Notes: a model not told the origin generated them from the sequence alone. A stretch of DNA of 10,481 nucleotides from Pavlovales sp. CCMP2436 (GCA_026770615.1 MU631670.1:109974-120454); one strand, 5' to 3'. Positions 1 through 7,432 are shown, counted from the first letter of the stretch. Program-made: numbers and translations.

Positions 1-783
1 TTCGAGCAATCGCCGCATTGGACCCTCATCATTGGCTTCGTCGGCGTCGTTCAGATGGAACTGCTCGCGATCATGAAGGGCACCGACAACTTGGTGCCTA
101 GCCCCTTCCACGCGCAGCTCCTCAAGGGTGGCGACGGCGTGTACCTCGGCCAGACCAAGACAGGCTGGGTCAATAACCGCTCAAGCTGGTGTTTGCTAAC
201 CTGCAGATCGACAAGGGCATCATCCGCAAGCGGCCGATCGTTATCAACGTCGACGGCCACGACTCCAACTTGAACAACGACGCGATGCACGAACTTATGG
301 CGGCGAACAAGGTTATATTACTATTATAAATGATAACAACTATTAATAATAACAACTAATAATAACTAATAATAATAATAACTAATAATAATAACTAATA
401 ATAATAACTAATAAGATTATAATAATAACTAATAATATAAAAACAGGTGCTCCTGGTCGTGCCCTCCTCGCACACCTCTGCGGCAGTCGGTGGGCAGGGC
501 ACGCAGCAGTGTGACCGCCCGGCACACAACGGGGGCCCCATCGCGCTGTTCAAGCGCGCCTTCCGCCGTTATTTTGGCAAGCAGTTCTTCGCCAACCTTC
601 GCGACCCCAACTGGAACAACGCCGTGTCCTTGGCCGAGATCATCGCGCTCTTCGCCGACATCTGCGGGCTCCGCCGCGGCCGAGGTGGCGTTCAAGGCGT
701 GCTCGCAGTGCGGCGTGGAGGGCATGCTCACGGCCGACCACGACGGAAAGTTCTGGTGCTCGTGCGACGCCAACCTCGACTGA
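1..783 (+). pseudogene. DDE_1-type transposase, 3' part, one intron, two frameshifts
   Basis: This is the C-terminal part of a cut-and-paste transposase of the DDE_1 (pogo/Tc1-mariner-like) superfamily, whose N-terminus and first catalytic Asp lie outside the window. Bases 1-179 read without a stop and include KTGWVNN, the equivalent of the GWM/F block before the second catalytic region. The reading then moves to another frame near 176-181 and gives RPIVINVDGHDSN, the DGHxSH-type block with the second Asp, ending at 311. After an intron, 447 onward gives VLLVVPSSHTS, then QQCDRPAHNGGPIALFKRAF, matching the P-H-T-S and QPxDxGxFxxFKxxxR blocks with the third Asp. Near 655-690 a further frame change leads to a Cys-rich tail, CSQCGVEG then FWCSCDANLD, ending at TGA 781-783. 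The conserved blocks identify the family. The frameshifts mean decay or base-calling errors; I favour a pseudogene. Confidence 0.82.
312..446 (+). other. Spliceosomal intron in the transposase gene, TAATAA-rich
   Basis: The intron begins with GT after AACAAG and ends AACAG before GTGCTC. It is 135 nt long and phase 0, and removing it joins NDAMHELMAANK to VLLVVPSSHTS exactly where the DDE_1 domain continues. It is almost pure A/T and is built from a degenerate TAATAA/ACTAAT repeat. The heptamer AACTAAT occurs six times, the last copy roughly 12-18 nt before the acceptor, which is a normal branch-point distance. Confidence 0.85.
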
Positions 784-1500
784 GCCTAGTGTCGTATGCT
801 CTAGTTAGGCATGTTCTCGTGCTAGTCAAACGGACACGTCCAGCTAGTTATCTTGATAGGAGCTATCTGCTGCGGCTGCACAGTCTGCTCACAGGCACAG
901 CTGCGCGCAGCGAGCCTCATGGGCTGATTTTTTTGTCCAGGGCGTGAACCCGCCGCACGACGGGTAGGCAGCCCGCTCTTAGCCGCAGAGTGGGCTCGAT
1001 GCTCCTCGTCCGTGCGGCTGCAACACAGGCGGCGAAGGCACAGCTGCGCCGCCGGCGCAGCCGCGCGCAGCCGGCGCGGACCTGTGGTGCACTGCAAAAT
1101 TGCACCAGCTGTACAGCTGTGAGACCACGACGCACAGATCTGGCGCCGCACCTCGGATGCACAGGTGCGCGCGGGATTCACGGGGGTCCCCAGGGGTCCC
1201 AGCAAGCCCACCCTGGGGTCGCAGGCATGCTCTGGGACCCCCAGGATGCCTGCCCATGCCGTGCGCGAGTGTGGCCCCCCCGGTTCCTTTTGAACAAAGA
1301 TATCGAAAGCTCGACGCGCCGCGACGCTCGCCGCGGCGCGAGAGTGGGCGCTCAAGCTCGTGCCGCTGAGATCGATCTGCGTCACGAGGGCCACGGGCGC
1401 GATGCCGTTGAGTTCATCGCGATCGCGTCTACGGTTCTGCCATGCTGATTCCGGCCCGGACCTCGGAATCCGACAAATTTTTTGTCCAAAAGGAACCGAA
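784..1500. other. GC-rich stretch without a supportable gene
   Basis: This stretch separates the transposase fragment from the 3' end of the LINE. It is rich in CAGCTGCG- and GCGCGCAG-like words and in overlapping GGGGTCCC/GGGACCCC segments around 1183-1245. A minus-strand frame stays open from 1994 down to 822 (390 codons). Below about 1550 it looks like a GC-driven accident, because the peptide is Arg/Ala/Ser-rich and matches nothing I know. The transposon end of the upstream DDE element may lie here, but I could not identify its terminal repeat. Confidence 0.5.
1282..1497. repeat. Imperfect inverted repeat, 17-bp arms
   Basis: GGTTCCTTTTGAACAAA at 1282-1298 is matched at 16 of 17 positions by the reverse complement of 1481-1497. 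The outside flanks are both C-rich on the plus strand, but homology does not clearly extend. The 182-nt interior is GC-rich and non-coding. This would fit a small non-autonomous element or a fold-back structure. I see no convincing target-site duplication. Confidence 0.5.
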
Positions 1501-1554
1501 GGCCCCCCATACTTCTGCTCTGGATCGCTCCAGACTTGCAGCATCCGCCCGCCG

Positions 1555-1850
1555 CTGCGATGTCGCTCCGCTGGCCAGAGCTGCTCGCTGTGCTCGTCGG
1601 CAAAAGCGTTGATGACCTCCTTGCGCGCTTCTTCGGCTGCACTAATGGCTGTCAATTGTCTGTTTGTGACACTTAAGTTGGGGGCATTGCTTGCGATACG
1701 CAGTCTTGCCAAGTTTAATACACTACAGGCACTCATTGATGCTAGGGTGACCGAAGCCACTTTGGGTTTTGCACGGCGGGTGATGCCTAGGGCTGGCCAT
1801 AGTAGGACAGGGGCGAGCTCGCGCATAGGTGTTGTCTGCAGGCATGCATA
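1555..1850 (-). pseudogene. Possible frameshifted C-terminal extension of LINE ORF2
   Basis: In a frame offset from the reverse transcriptase core, the minus strand from about 1850 to 1555 gives a balanced protein-like sequence including APVLLWPALGITRRAKPKVA and AISAAEEARKEVINAFADE. The competing in-frame tail of the core is rich in Pro, Arg and His and ends at a stop at 1723. I infer a single frameshift near 1830-1860, with this segment as the real C-terminal tail. No known domain is recognised and no zinc knuckle is visible. Confidence 0.35.
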
Positions 1851-3177
1851 GTTCTCGAATATATGCCATTTTCCTTCCCCTGAGGTGCTTCGGAAAAACT
1901 TTTGATCGCCCCCCTTGCGGTGGGCATCGTTTTTGCCTTGGTTTGTCTCGCGGTCCGTTTTGGGCGATACTAAATGCATGTGCCGCGAGGGCATGCGTTG
2001 CGGATTTCACGGGTGAGTTGAGAAGGCGCAGCATGGCTGTTACTCCCCCCCCCGCGTTTTGGGCACGCGGTTCCACCAGACCTAGGCCATCGCGTTTAGG
2101 GGGGCCGCACAGGCGTCCTCTTGCTACATGGGGCCATCTTGTGCAGCGAAGGCGCGTGGCCTCTACTATTGCTGTAAGCATCGTTGACAGGAAATTATCG
2201 GATAAGTCTGATGCTCCCATTTTGTATGGTAGTATTGACGCTACGTCATGGTGGGACAGCTTGGCTACCCAGAGGGCGTGGCATCCCCCTTTGCTCGAGG
2301 CAAGGTGCATCTTTCCCATGGCCTGTGCTATCTTAATCAGGAGTTTACGTTCCTGGGCCTGCCACTTGCCGTTGGTGGTTAGGAGGTGTCCCAGGTATTC
2401 AAAAGTGTTGTCCTTTGGCGTCTGGGGCACCTCTATGTGTGGGGAGTTTGTATCCCTTGATGGTAGGCAGATGCAGGCTTTCTGTGTGGGGTTTCCTTGA
2501 TCATCACTGACTGTCTGAACTGGTGGCTTGGGTCCCCTGTGCGCTGGCAACTTAGGTAGTATCGAGGTGTGATGGCACTTCTTGGCGTTGAACTCCATAG
2601 TGTAGGCCGCAAGAAAGCGGTCTGCTATTCCTATCATGGCCTGTGCAGTGCATGCATTTTCTGCAAAGAGTGTTAAATCGTCCATGTATGCCTGGTATTT
2701 AAGAAGGTTGCACGGCTTTCTGTGAGTGTGGCCTGGCGGTGGAGTCGGTTGGTAGCCACCTGGCTGCTTATCCAGCTGGCGGTGAAGCATGTTCATAAAT
2801 AAGCAATACGTGATCGGGCCGAGCGGGCAGCCTTGCTTGCACCCCATGGAAGTGAGAACCGGGTGCTTTGATCTGCCGTAGACTGTTCGCACTTGTGCCC
2901 CCGTGCATGTCTGGAGCATGCGAACGCGCCGCACCGTCTCGGGTGGGTAGCCGTGTCGTTCCATTGCCTCCCGCAGGGCGTATCGTGGGACTGCGTCGAA
3001 TGCCTTCTGGATGTCGCAAGTGATGATGTGTAATTTTCGTCCTGCTGCCAGTGCTTCAGCTATGGCTGCAGCCATCACTGCTACACAGTCTGCTGCCCTG
3101 CCATTTTTTCTGGCCGCAAGCTGTTGTTCGGATAGGAGCTGCATTCTGCCTGCGGCGCCTAGTAGCTGTCCCGCCAT
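1723..3177 (-). CDS. LINE reverse transcriptase core
   Basis: This open stretch of 484 codons is the catalytic core of the retrotransposon polymerase, which copies element RNA into DNA at a nicked chromosomal target. The visible blocks are EQQLAARKNGR (about 18-27), motif A CDIQKAFDAVPR with Asp55, motif B SMGCKQGCPLGP (about 110-121), motif C QAYMDDLTLF with the Asp pair at 166-167 (DNA 2677-2688), motif D FNAKKCHH (about 196), and motif E EYLGHLL (about 260). A thumb-like region follows with RWPHVARGRLCGPP. The start at 3177 is only the first ATG after an upstream stop, since KKGDPTKLSNYRGLAL immediately upstream is in the same frame and belongs to the domain. All catalytic Asp residues are present, in contrast to the ruined endonuclease part. 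From about 1850 downward a different frame looks more protein-like, so the true C-terminus may be frameshifted. Confidence 0.9.
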   Translation of the reverse strand: MAGQLLGAAGRMQLLSEQQLAARKNGRAADCVAVMAAAIAEALAAGRKLHIITCDIQKAFDAVPRYALREAMERHGYPPETVRRVRMLQTCTGAQVRTVYGRSKHPVLTSMGCKQGCPLGPITYCLFMNMLHRQLDKQPGGYQPTPPPGHTHRKPCNLLKYQAYMDDLTLFAENACTAQAMIGIADRFLAAYTMEFNAKKCHHTSILPKLPAHRGPKPPVQTVSDDQGNPTQKACICLPSRDTNSPHIEVPQTPKDNTFEYLGHLLTTNGKWQAQERKLLIKIAQAMGKMHLASSKGGCHALWVAKLSHHDVASILPYKMGASDLSDNFLSTMLTAIVEATRLRCTRWPHVARGRLCGPPKRDGLGLVEPRAQNAGGGVTAMLRLLNSPVKSATHALAAHAFSIAQNGPRDKPRQKRCPPQGGRSKVFPKHLRGRKMAYIRELCMPADNTYARARPCPTMASPRHHPPCKTQSGFGHPSINECL

Positions 3178-4059
3178 GAAGGCTGCGGGTAATTTGTAGA
3201 TGACGCTTTGGAGTGCGAGGCCTCTGTAGTTTGAAAGTTTTGTGGGATCACCTTTCTTGTAAAATTAGACGATTTCTGATGTACCCAGTCAGTGGGGTTG
3301 GTAGGATCGTATCTTTAAGCGTAGTGTTGAGGACGTTTGTTAGGAGAGTGTGTAATTCACCAATGTGTTTTCAATATTATCGGCTTGTAGCAGCAGTTTT
3401 AGGGCTAGGTATTGTACACCATCTAGTCCCGGAGCGCTGCGTTCCTTGCCGAAAACAATTAGGCTGACGAGATCGTTTGGAGTAGCAAGTGCTTGGACAT
3501 GTGTTGTCTCTTCGTCCGTCCAGCGTTTAGTCAGGTCAGTCCATTCACTTGGATCTTGCCATGCTTTGCCCGTAGCTACGCGGGAGGGGAGGGGTTTTGC
3601 CTAGTAGTGTTCGAGTGTAGTCTGTAGCTAAACTGATAACTTCTTTTGGCCTTTTTGTGACTTTATTTGTTATCGGATGTCTTGACAGGTGTACCCCTTG
3701 CTGCAGGGATCGTGAGTAGAGGAGCTTCCTCGCATTGTTGGTGGCGGCTCGAAATAGGCCTGTGTTTATTGCATCTTGGGTTCTGTCATCCGCTGCGTTG
3801 TTGGCTCCTTTTTGAGCTGCTTCGCACTTGGCGTAGCGTATCGCCATGCGTTTTCTGAGTTCGCTAGTGTAAATTTCTAATTGCGGGATGGTCATCATTC
3901 TAAGAGATGCTATTGTGGGTCTATACGGGTCCCGTGCCAGTTGAAGAGTGGTCTCGTCGTCCTGTTTGTCCTTTTTTAAGACCGCTCCTGGGTGGTAAGG
4001 CAGGACCTCTTGCTGTTTGTCCGTTACTACACAAATTGTCTCAAGGTATCGACCATCTT
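3178..4059 (-). pseudogene. LINE ORF2 linker and reverse transcriptase N-terminal part, frameshifted
   Basis: This segment connects the endonuclease domain to the polymerase core. From about 4058 to 3600 one frame gives a charged linker containing RPTIASLRMMTIPQLEIY and LRKRMAIRYAKCEAAQKGAN. A frame change near the C/G-rich tract around 3580-3595 leads to GKAWQDPSEW, then RSAPGLDGVQYLALKLL (about 3400-3440), the first reverse transcriptase block. That frame stops at TAA 3340-3342, while a neighbouring frame gives LTNVLNTTLKDTILPTPLTG. The original frame resumes near 3285 and meets TAA at 3265-3267, and then reads FYKKGDPTKLSNYRGLAL into the core. A pair of compensating indels about 60 nt apart explains this. 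Confidence 0.75.
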
Positions 4060-5484
4060 TTATGTGTATGTATTATTAAAGCCCCACCAGCCGTGTGGGT
4101 GACATTGTTCTTTGTTTTTGTTGCTTATAATATCTCCTATGATGCTTAATGCTTTTCTGTACCACGAATCCATTTGTGCGTGTGGGCCTGCTTCTGCTGA
4201 CCACGTTTTATTTCGGCATGGACGGCCTGGTCGTGGCTGTTTGCTTGGTCTTGCAGAGTCAGGTTGTCCTATGGCGTCCTGAACTGTCCGACCAGTGAGT
4301 GCAACTAATTGGTCTGATACATTTTTCAAGGTGAGCGAGCACGCTTGCCATTTGCGAGCAGCTGATAATTCCGTAAGGACTCCTTTTTCTATGTATGCTC
4401 CTCGCATTTGCGGGGATAGTGCAGTAAACCAAGCTTCCAGTGCAGGACGGATTAGCTCGACCGCTCCTAATTGTTCATTGGGATTTGCCAAATCCACTTT
4501 AATGCGATGTGGGAGGAGGTGTATTCTTTGTATTGGCCGGACAATGTCGCCTAGCTCCTGGAGTGGGATAGTGGCTACGATCCAATAGTGGACGCTTATT
4601 ACTTCCTTTTTTTCTGTTGTAACACTGGGGACGCAAATTTGTTCCAGGGGAGAAGTGTGGCATACACATTCCTTTAGACGTGCGTTCATAAAAAGATAGT
4701 CAATACGTGACTTTCCTTCCCATGCCTTCCCTTCGGCGTATTCGTGTGTTGGCTGAGTTTCTGGGCAGAAGGACCTTGGTGGTTTCTAATTGAATAAGTC
4801 TGGGCAGCTTTCCGTGCATGTCCTAAAGGCGCTGGCCTCTTCGCTATTGTCGTTACTGGGTGTGCCGTCTTTACGTATCCTTTCATTTGGTTCCCATATG
4901 CCATTGCCGTCCCCGCCTGCTATGCGAGCGACGCCGTCTATGTTGGATCAGGCTCGGAGGTATGGTTCTAAGATGTCTAGGGAAAGTTGTTTGTCTTTCT
5001 TGTCACATGGGACATAGAAGCTTGTGATTTCTATGGTCTTTATTTCTCCGTTTTGTATTTGGAATGTAAGATCTCCGGTTATTAAGCGGCCTGCGGCAAT
5101 CTTGTTAATGTCCGTGCCATATTTAATGTTTGTAAGTTTGGCTCCCAAGGAGTTACTTATTGCTTTAGCCACGCCTCTGCCTACTGATTTCGGCGATGGA
5201 TCGTGGTATACCCTATATACTTCACCCATTTATTTAGGGCAAATAAGGGTCTTTTTTTAAGAGGTGTCCTGTAAGAGTATTATATCGTACAGGCGTCTAC
5301 CCGATTTTGTGCGATCACCTGCGCTATTTATAGATTGTCGTGTGGCCAATTCAATCGCTCTCGATCTCCTCATCTCACTGACTATAGATCCTACGTTGCC
5401 ACTTGCTATAGTGAGTGTTGCGGCCACGTGGCTTTGTAGGGCTTTTGCAGTTGTTGTTCTTGTTGTTGTTATTGTTGTTGTGTT
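4060..5484 (-). pseudogene. LINE APE-type endonuclease domain with four in-frame stops
   Basis: One single reading frame carries the whole apurinic/apyrimidinic-like endonuclease that would nick target DNA. In order it shows TIASGNVGSIVSEMRR (the NxxG block), YDIILLQDTS (QET block with Asp in place of Glu), EVYRVYHDPSP, ITSFYVP (YxP block), RIAGGDGNGIW (GGDxN block), KSRIDYLFMN (SRIDY block) and SVHYWIV (SDH block with Val in place of Asp). It is broken by TAA at 5257-5259, TAA at 5230-5232, TGA at 4948-4950 and TAG at 4786-4788, with no indel in between. It ends at TAA 4060-4062, after which the frame changes. The two changed catalytic-block residues and the stops make activity very unlikely. 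Confidence 0.85.
5451..5484. repeat. TTG/CAA triplet microsatellite in the LINE
   Basis: The plus strand reads a run of TTG/GTT triplets broken by single changes (CTTG, TTATTG). On the minus strand it is CAA/AAC-rich. It lies between the ORF2 N-terminal segment and the endonuclease domain and marks the point where the frame changes, so it is the probable site of a replication-slippage frameshift. Confidence 0.7.
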
Positions 5485-5753
5485 CTTGCGCCTGCGGGGT
5501 AATTTTGGATAGTATCGATCGGTCCTAGATTACTTGTTTCGCCTATTCTCATGGCGTAGTAGTATGGTCGGGGTTTCTTTCGAGCCATTTTGATGCATTG
5601 GCGTTGCAGGGTTTTTCTATGGGCGAGTAGGAAACCTTTCCGGCAAGCTGGTTTTCGGCTTCCGGGCGGTGGTGCGGTGCTTGAATTTAGTTTTCTCGCT
5701 AGCCAAGGAGGTATGGTTAGAATCGTGCGGCCTGGCTTGTGCCTGGTGGGCAA
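5469..5753 (-). pseudogene. LINE ORF2 N-terminal segment with GETSNLGP motif
   Basis: An open stretch of 94 codons is rich in Arg, Lys and Pro and contains PPPGSRKPACRKG and then YYYAMRIGETSNLGPIDT. A GEAxNPGP-like motif just before the endonuclease domain is something I recall from algal and protist LINEs, and here it has NLGP instead of NPGP. The frame ends at TAA 5469-5471 inside a CAA/AAC-type triplet tract. In the next register the same tract leads directly into the endonuclease domain, so a slippage indel in the tract has separated the two. The listed start (TTG) is only the frame limit, not a claimed initiation site. Confidence 0.6.
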
Positions 5754-5949
5754 GGCCGCAAGGCGGCTTCTCTTTGCGGTATTTATTTATTCTAAAATGT
5801 GCTTAAGTTTGCCAATATGGTGATGGGAATTCAAATACATGCGGGTATGCTTGTATTTTGGATGTTTGTCGCAATTCTTTTTCCCGGTGCGTGCCCGTGT
5901 ATTGATCGCCCGTTCTCTAGTCCCTAGGGATTCGCTGTAGCTCAATCTG

Positions 5950-6387
5950 TTATTGGTGAAGTAGGGTCCAGTTTTCTTTACCCCTGCTGAGTGATGCCAT
6001 ACTCTTGTGTTGTGAGTTCTCTTTTTTTATTGCATATTTTGGTTTACTTTCCCGTTTATGGCGAGTAGAGATTAGTCCTCCTCGCCTAGTCGCTTCGCTC
6101 ATTGTGCGTGCTTTTCTCCATTCAATGCCGGATCTAAGTGCGGCTTTGCGCATTGCTCTTAAGAGTCTTTTGAGCTGGGTAGTAGTAGCTTGCCTTGTTA
6201 AGATAGTTAAGGCTCGAGATTTCGAATCGGCTAAGTCTACAGCCACTGCAGGTGCGCTGTTAGTTAGTTCTTTCATTTGGTTTTCTTCTGTTTGCTGTAG
6301 GCAGTTACTTGCGTGCCTTCTGGACTTGGGGTTTGGGCCGGAGCCCGAGTGGGCGCCGGTGCGGCCCGCGCTCTGTGACTTGGGCAT
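5950..6387 (-). CDS. Basic ORF1-like protein of the LINE, hypothetical
   Basis: This is an open stretch of 145 codons starting with ATG. The protein is strongly basic, with clusters such as LKRLLRAMRKAALRSG and RHKRESKPKYAIKKE, and its N-terminal 30 residues are Ser/Gly/Pro-rich. It has no CCHC zinc knuckle and no RRM that I can see. Its place, upstream of the endonuclease on the same strand, suggests an ORF1-type RNA-binding protein or the N-terminus of a single polyprotein. Downstream the same frame meets stops within 40 codons, at about 5950 and 5910, so it may already be truncated. Nothing in it is diagnostic, so the assignment rests on position and charge. Confidence 0.4.
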   Translation of the reverse strand: MPKSQSAGRTGAHSGSGPNPKSRRHASNCLQQTEENQMKELTNSAPAVAVDLADSKSRALTILTRQATTTQLKRLLRAMRKAALRSGIEWRKARTMSEATRRGGLISTRHKRESKPKYAIKKENSQHKSMASLSRGKENWTLLHQ

Positions 6388-6425
6388 CCGGCTCTTAGAA
6401 TAGGCGTAACGTACGGAGAATATTC

Positions 6426-6535
6426 GTGGGGCCCCGGGCCGGAGGCCCGCGGGGGCCCGGGCCCCCGGCCGTAAGTTATCCGTGGGGCCCTGAGAGAGAG
6501 TTAACAGTGCGGCGCGCGCGTAGCGCGCGCCGCGC
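6426..6535. repeat. GC palindromes and a direct repeat upstream of the LINE
   Basis: GGGGGCCCGGGCCCCC at 6451-6466 is a perfect 16-bp palindrome. The decamer CGTGGGGCCC occurs at 6426-6435 and again at 6481-6490. GGCGCGCG, then a 5-nt centre CGTAG, then CGCGCGCC at 6511-6531 forms a perfect 8-bp stem, and the pairing extends imperfectly to about 6507-6535. Confidence 0.75.
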
Positions 6536-6574
6536 CGTTAATTGGATATTTATATGTAATAAACACGATTATTA

Positions 6575-6710
6575 GTTGCGCGCGTAGCGCGCAACTTCGC
6601 GCGCGCGCAGCGCGCGCGCGCCTCGCGGCGCGCGCGGCGCGCGCGCAGCGCGCGGAGCGCGGAGCGCGCGTGCGGAGCGCGCGCAGCGCGCGCAGCTCGC
6701 GCGTTTGCAA
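6575..6710. repeat. GC-only alternating tract with GTA-centred hairpin
   Basis: GTTGCGCGC, GTA, GCGCGCAAC at 6575-6595 is a perfect 9-bp stem with a 3-nt loop. It is followed by about 110 nt consisting almost only of GCGC words with interspersed GCGCAGCGCGC and GGAGCGC units. Alternating purine-pyrimidine GC runs of this kind are prone to Z-DNA and hairpins. Any translation here is an Arg/Ala artefact. Confidence 0.8.
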
Positions 6711-6853
6711 GCTTAAAAGATGCGCACGGCCCTAATCAACACTCCCTCAAATTATCAGAGCCAATAGAGCTGATGGCCAGGAGTTATGGCCATTACCATT
6801 TTATTAGTTCATATATTATTATAATACGAACTAATTACTAAGTAACTAATTAA
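6711..6853. other. AT-rich spacer
   Basis: This spacer lies between the GC palindrome cluster and the end of the minus-strand zinc-finger ORF. Its right half is very AT-rich and repeats ACTAATTA-like words. I see no gene, RNA or promoter in it. If the ORF to its right is real, this is its 3' flank. Confidence 0.5.
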
Positions 6854-7432
6854 TTATTTTCGAACTTTTCTAATGTGCGCACGTAGCTGCGGGTGCGGCG
6901 CGGCGTGTGTGACGGGCGTCGTGCTGAGCGCCCTGCTGACCCCGCCCTGCCCGCCGAACCCGCCCGCAGCCGAGAGCGGCGTGCAGCCGTGCGCGGGCGC
7001 GGGGCGTACCCCGCCCTGCCCGCCCAGCCCGCCCGCAGCCGGCATGCGCGACAAGTAGCCGTGTGTGGCGGGCGTCGTGCTGCGCACCCCGCTGACCCCG
7101 CCCTGCCCGCCGAACCCGCCCGCAGCCGAGAGCGGCGTGCAGCTGTGCGCGGGCGTGGTGCACGCCCCGGGTACGATGGCGCCCAGCCCGCCGATCGGCT
7201 GCGCGGCCGGGCGGGCACGCTTTGCGAGCAGTCCATCCTCGTCCATGTCCTCGTCGTCCATGTCGTCGGCATCCTCGATGGCGTCGACATCCTCGACGCG
7301 CGCTGCAAAGATCGTGCTCTGGGTCCGCGACTGCGCGGCCTTGACCTTATCGCACCGGCCAAGGTGGCGCAGGTAGCCCTTCGCCTGGACGGTCTTGCCA
7401 CATATGCACGTCTTGTTACCGACGGCAGGCAT
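6854..7432 (-). CDS. C2HC zinc-finger-like protein with Gly-rich repeats, hypothetical
   Basis: This ORF has 192 codons, starts with ATG, and is followed by AT-rich flanks on both sides. The N-terminus, NKTCICGKTVQAKGYLRHLG then RC, places C9, C11, H23 and C27 in a C-x-C-x11-H-x3-C arrangement like a small nucleic-acid-binding zinc finger. An acidic patch of Asp/Glu-Asp-Met follows at about residues 47-66. The C-terminal half contains repeated SAAGGFGGQGGVS units ending in STTPxTH. The repeats are 23 and 29 codons apart, so their spacing keeps the reading frame, which supports coding on this strand over the competing frames. The fold and composition suggest a DNA-binding accessory protein, possibly transposon-linked, but I do not recognise the family. 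A downstream exon cannot be excluded. Confidence 0.5.
   Translation of the reverse strand: MPAVGNKTCICGKTVQAKGYLRHLGRCDKVKAAQSRTQSTIFAARVEDVDAIEDADDMDDEDMDEDGLLAKRARPAAQPIGGLGAIVPGACTTPAHSCTPLSAAGGFGGQGGVSGVRSTTPATHGYLSRMPAAGGLGGQGGVRPAPAHGCTPLSAAGGFGGQGGVSRALSTTPVTHAAPHPQLRAHIRKVRK
6904..7150. repeat. 156-bp tandem duplication with an internal sub-repeat
   Basis: The plus-strand segment starting GTGTGTGACGGGCGTCGTGC at 6904 recurs 156 bp later near 7060. The ACCCCGCCCTGCCCGCC core occurs at 6939, 7008 and 7095. The first and third copies match over about 46 bp, while the middle copy diverges. All spacings (69, 87 and 156 bp) are multiples of three, so the repeat lies in phase within the minus-strand ORF. 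Confidence 0.85.

Larger units (their letters stand above)
1500..6400 (-). mobile_element. Degenerate LINE (non-LTR) retrotransposon
   Basis: On the minus strand, in order, come a basic ORF1-like stretch, a putative ORF2 N-terminus, an APE-type endonuclease domain, a linker and a reverse transcriptase. That order is the standard architecture of APE-class non-LTR retrotransposons. No RNase H or integrase and no long terminal repeats are visible. The 5' limit is placed near 6400, where coding-like sequence meets GC palindromes. The 3' limit is placed near 1500, where protein-like sequence ends; no clear poly(A) tail or target-site duplication marks either end. At least five frame changes and five or more internal stop codons show that the copy is dead as a single element, although the reverse transcriptase core is intact. 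Confidence 0.85.

Noticed and set aside
690..947. Continuation of the plus-strand frame at 447 beyond the transposase core
   Set aside because: The peptide becomes Arg/Val-rich without family match, while a neighbouring frame gives the Cys-rich tail and a stop at 781-783.
822..1550. Lower part of the long minus-strand open frame, and plus-strand frames at 990-1448 and 1360-1851
   Set aside because: They overlap one another and have GC-biased Arg/Ala/Pro/Ser composition with no motif.
1829..2500. Plus-strand 223-codon open frame
   Set aside because: It is the antisense shadow of the reverse transcriptase.
6501..6710. Minus-strand Arg/Ala-rich open frame
   Set aside because: It is a translation of GC-only repeats with no start context or domain.
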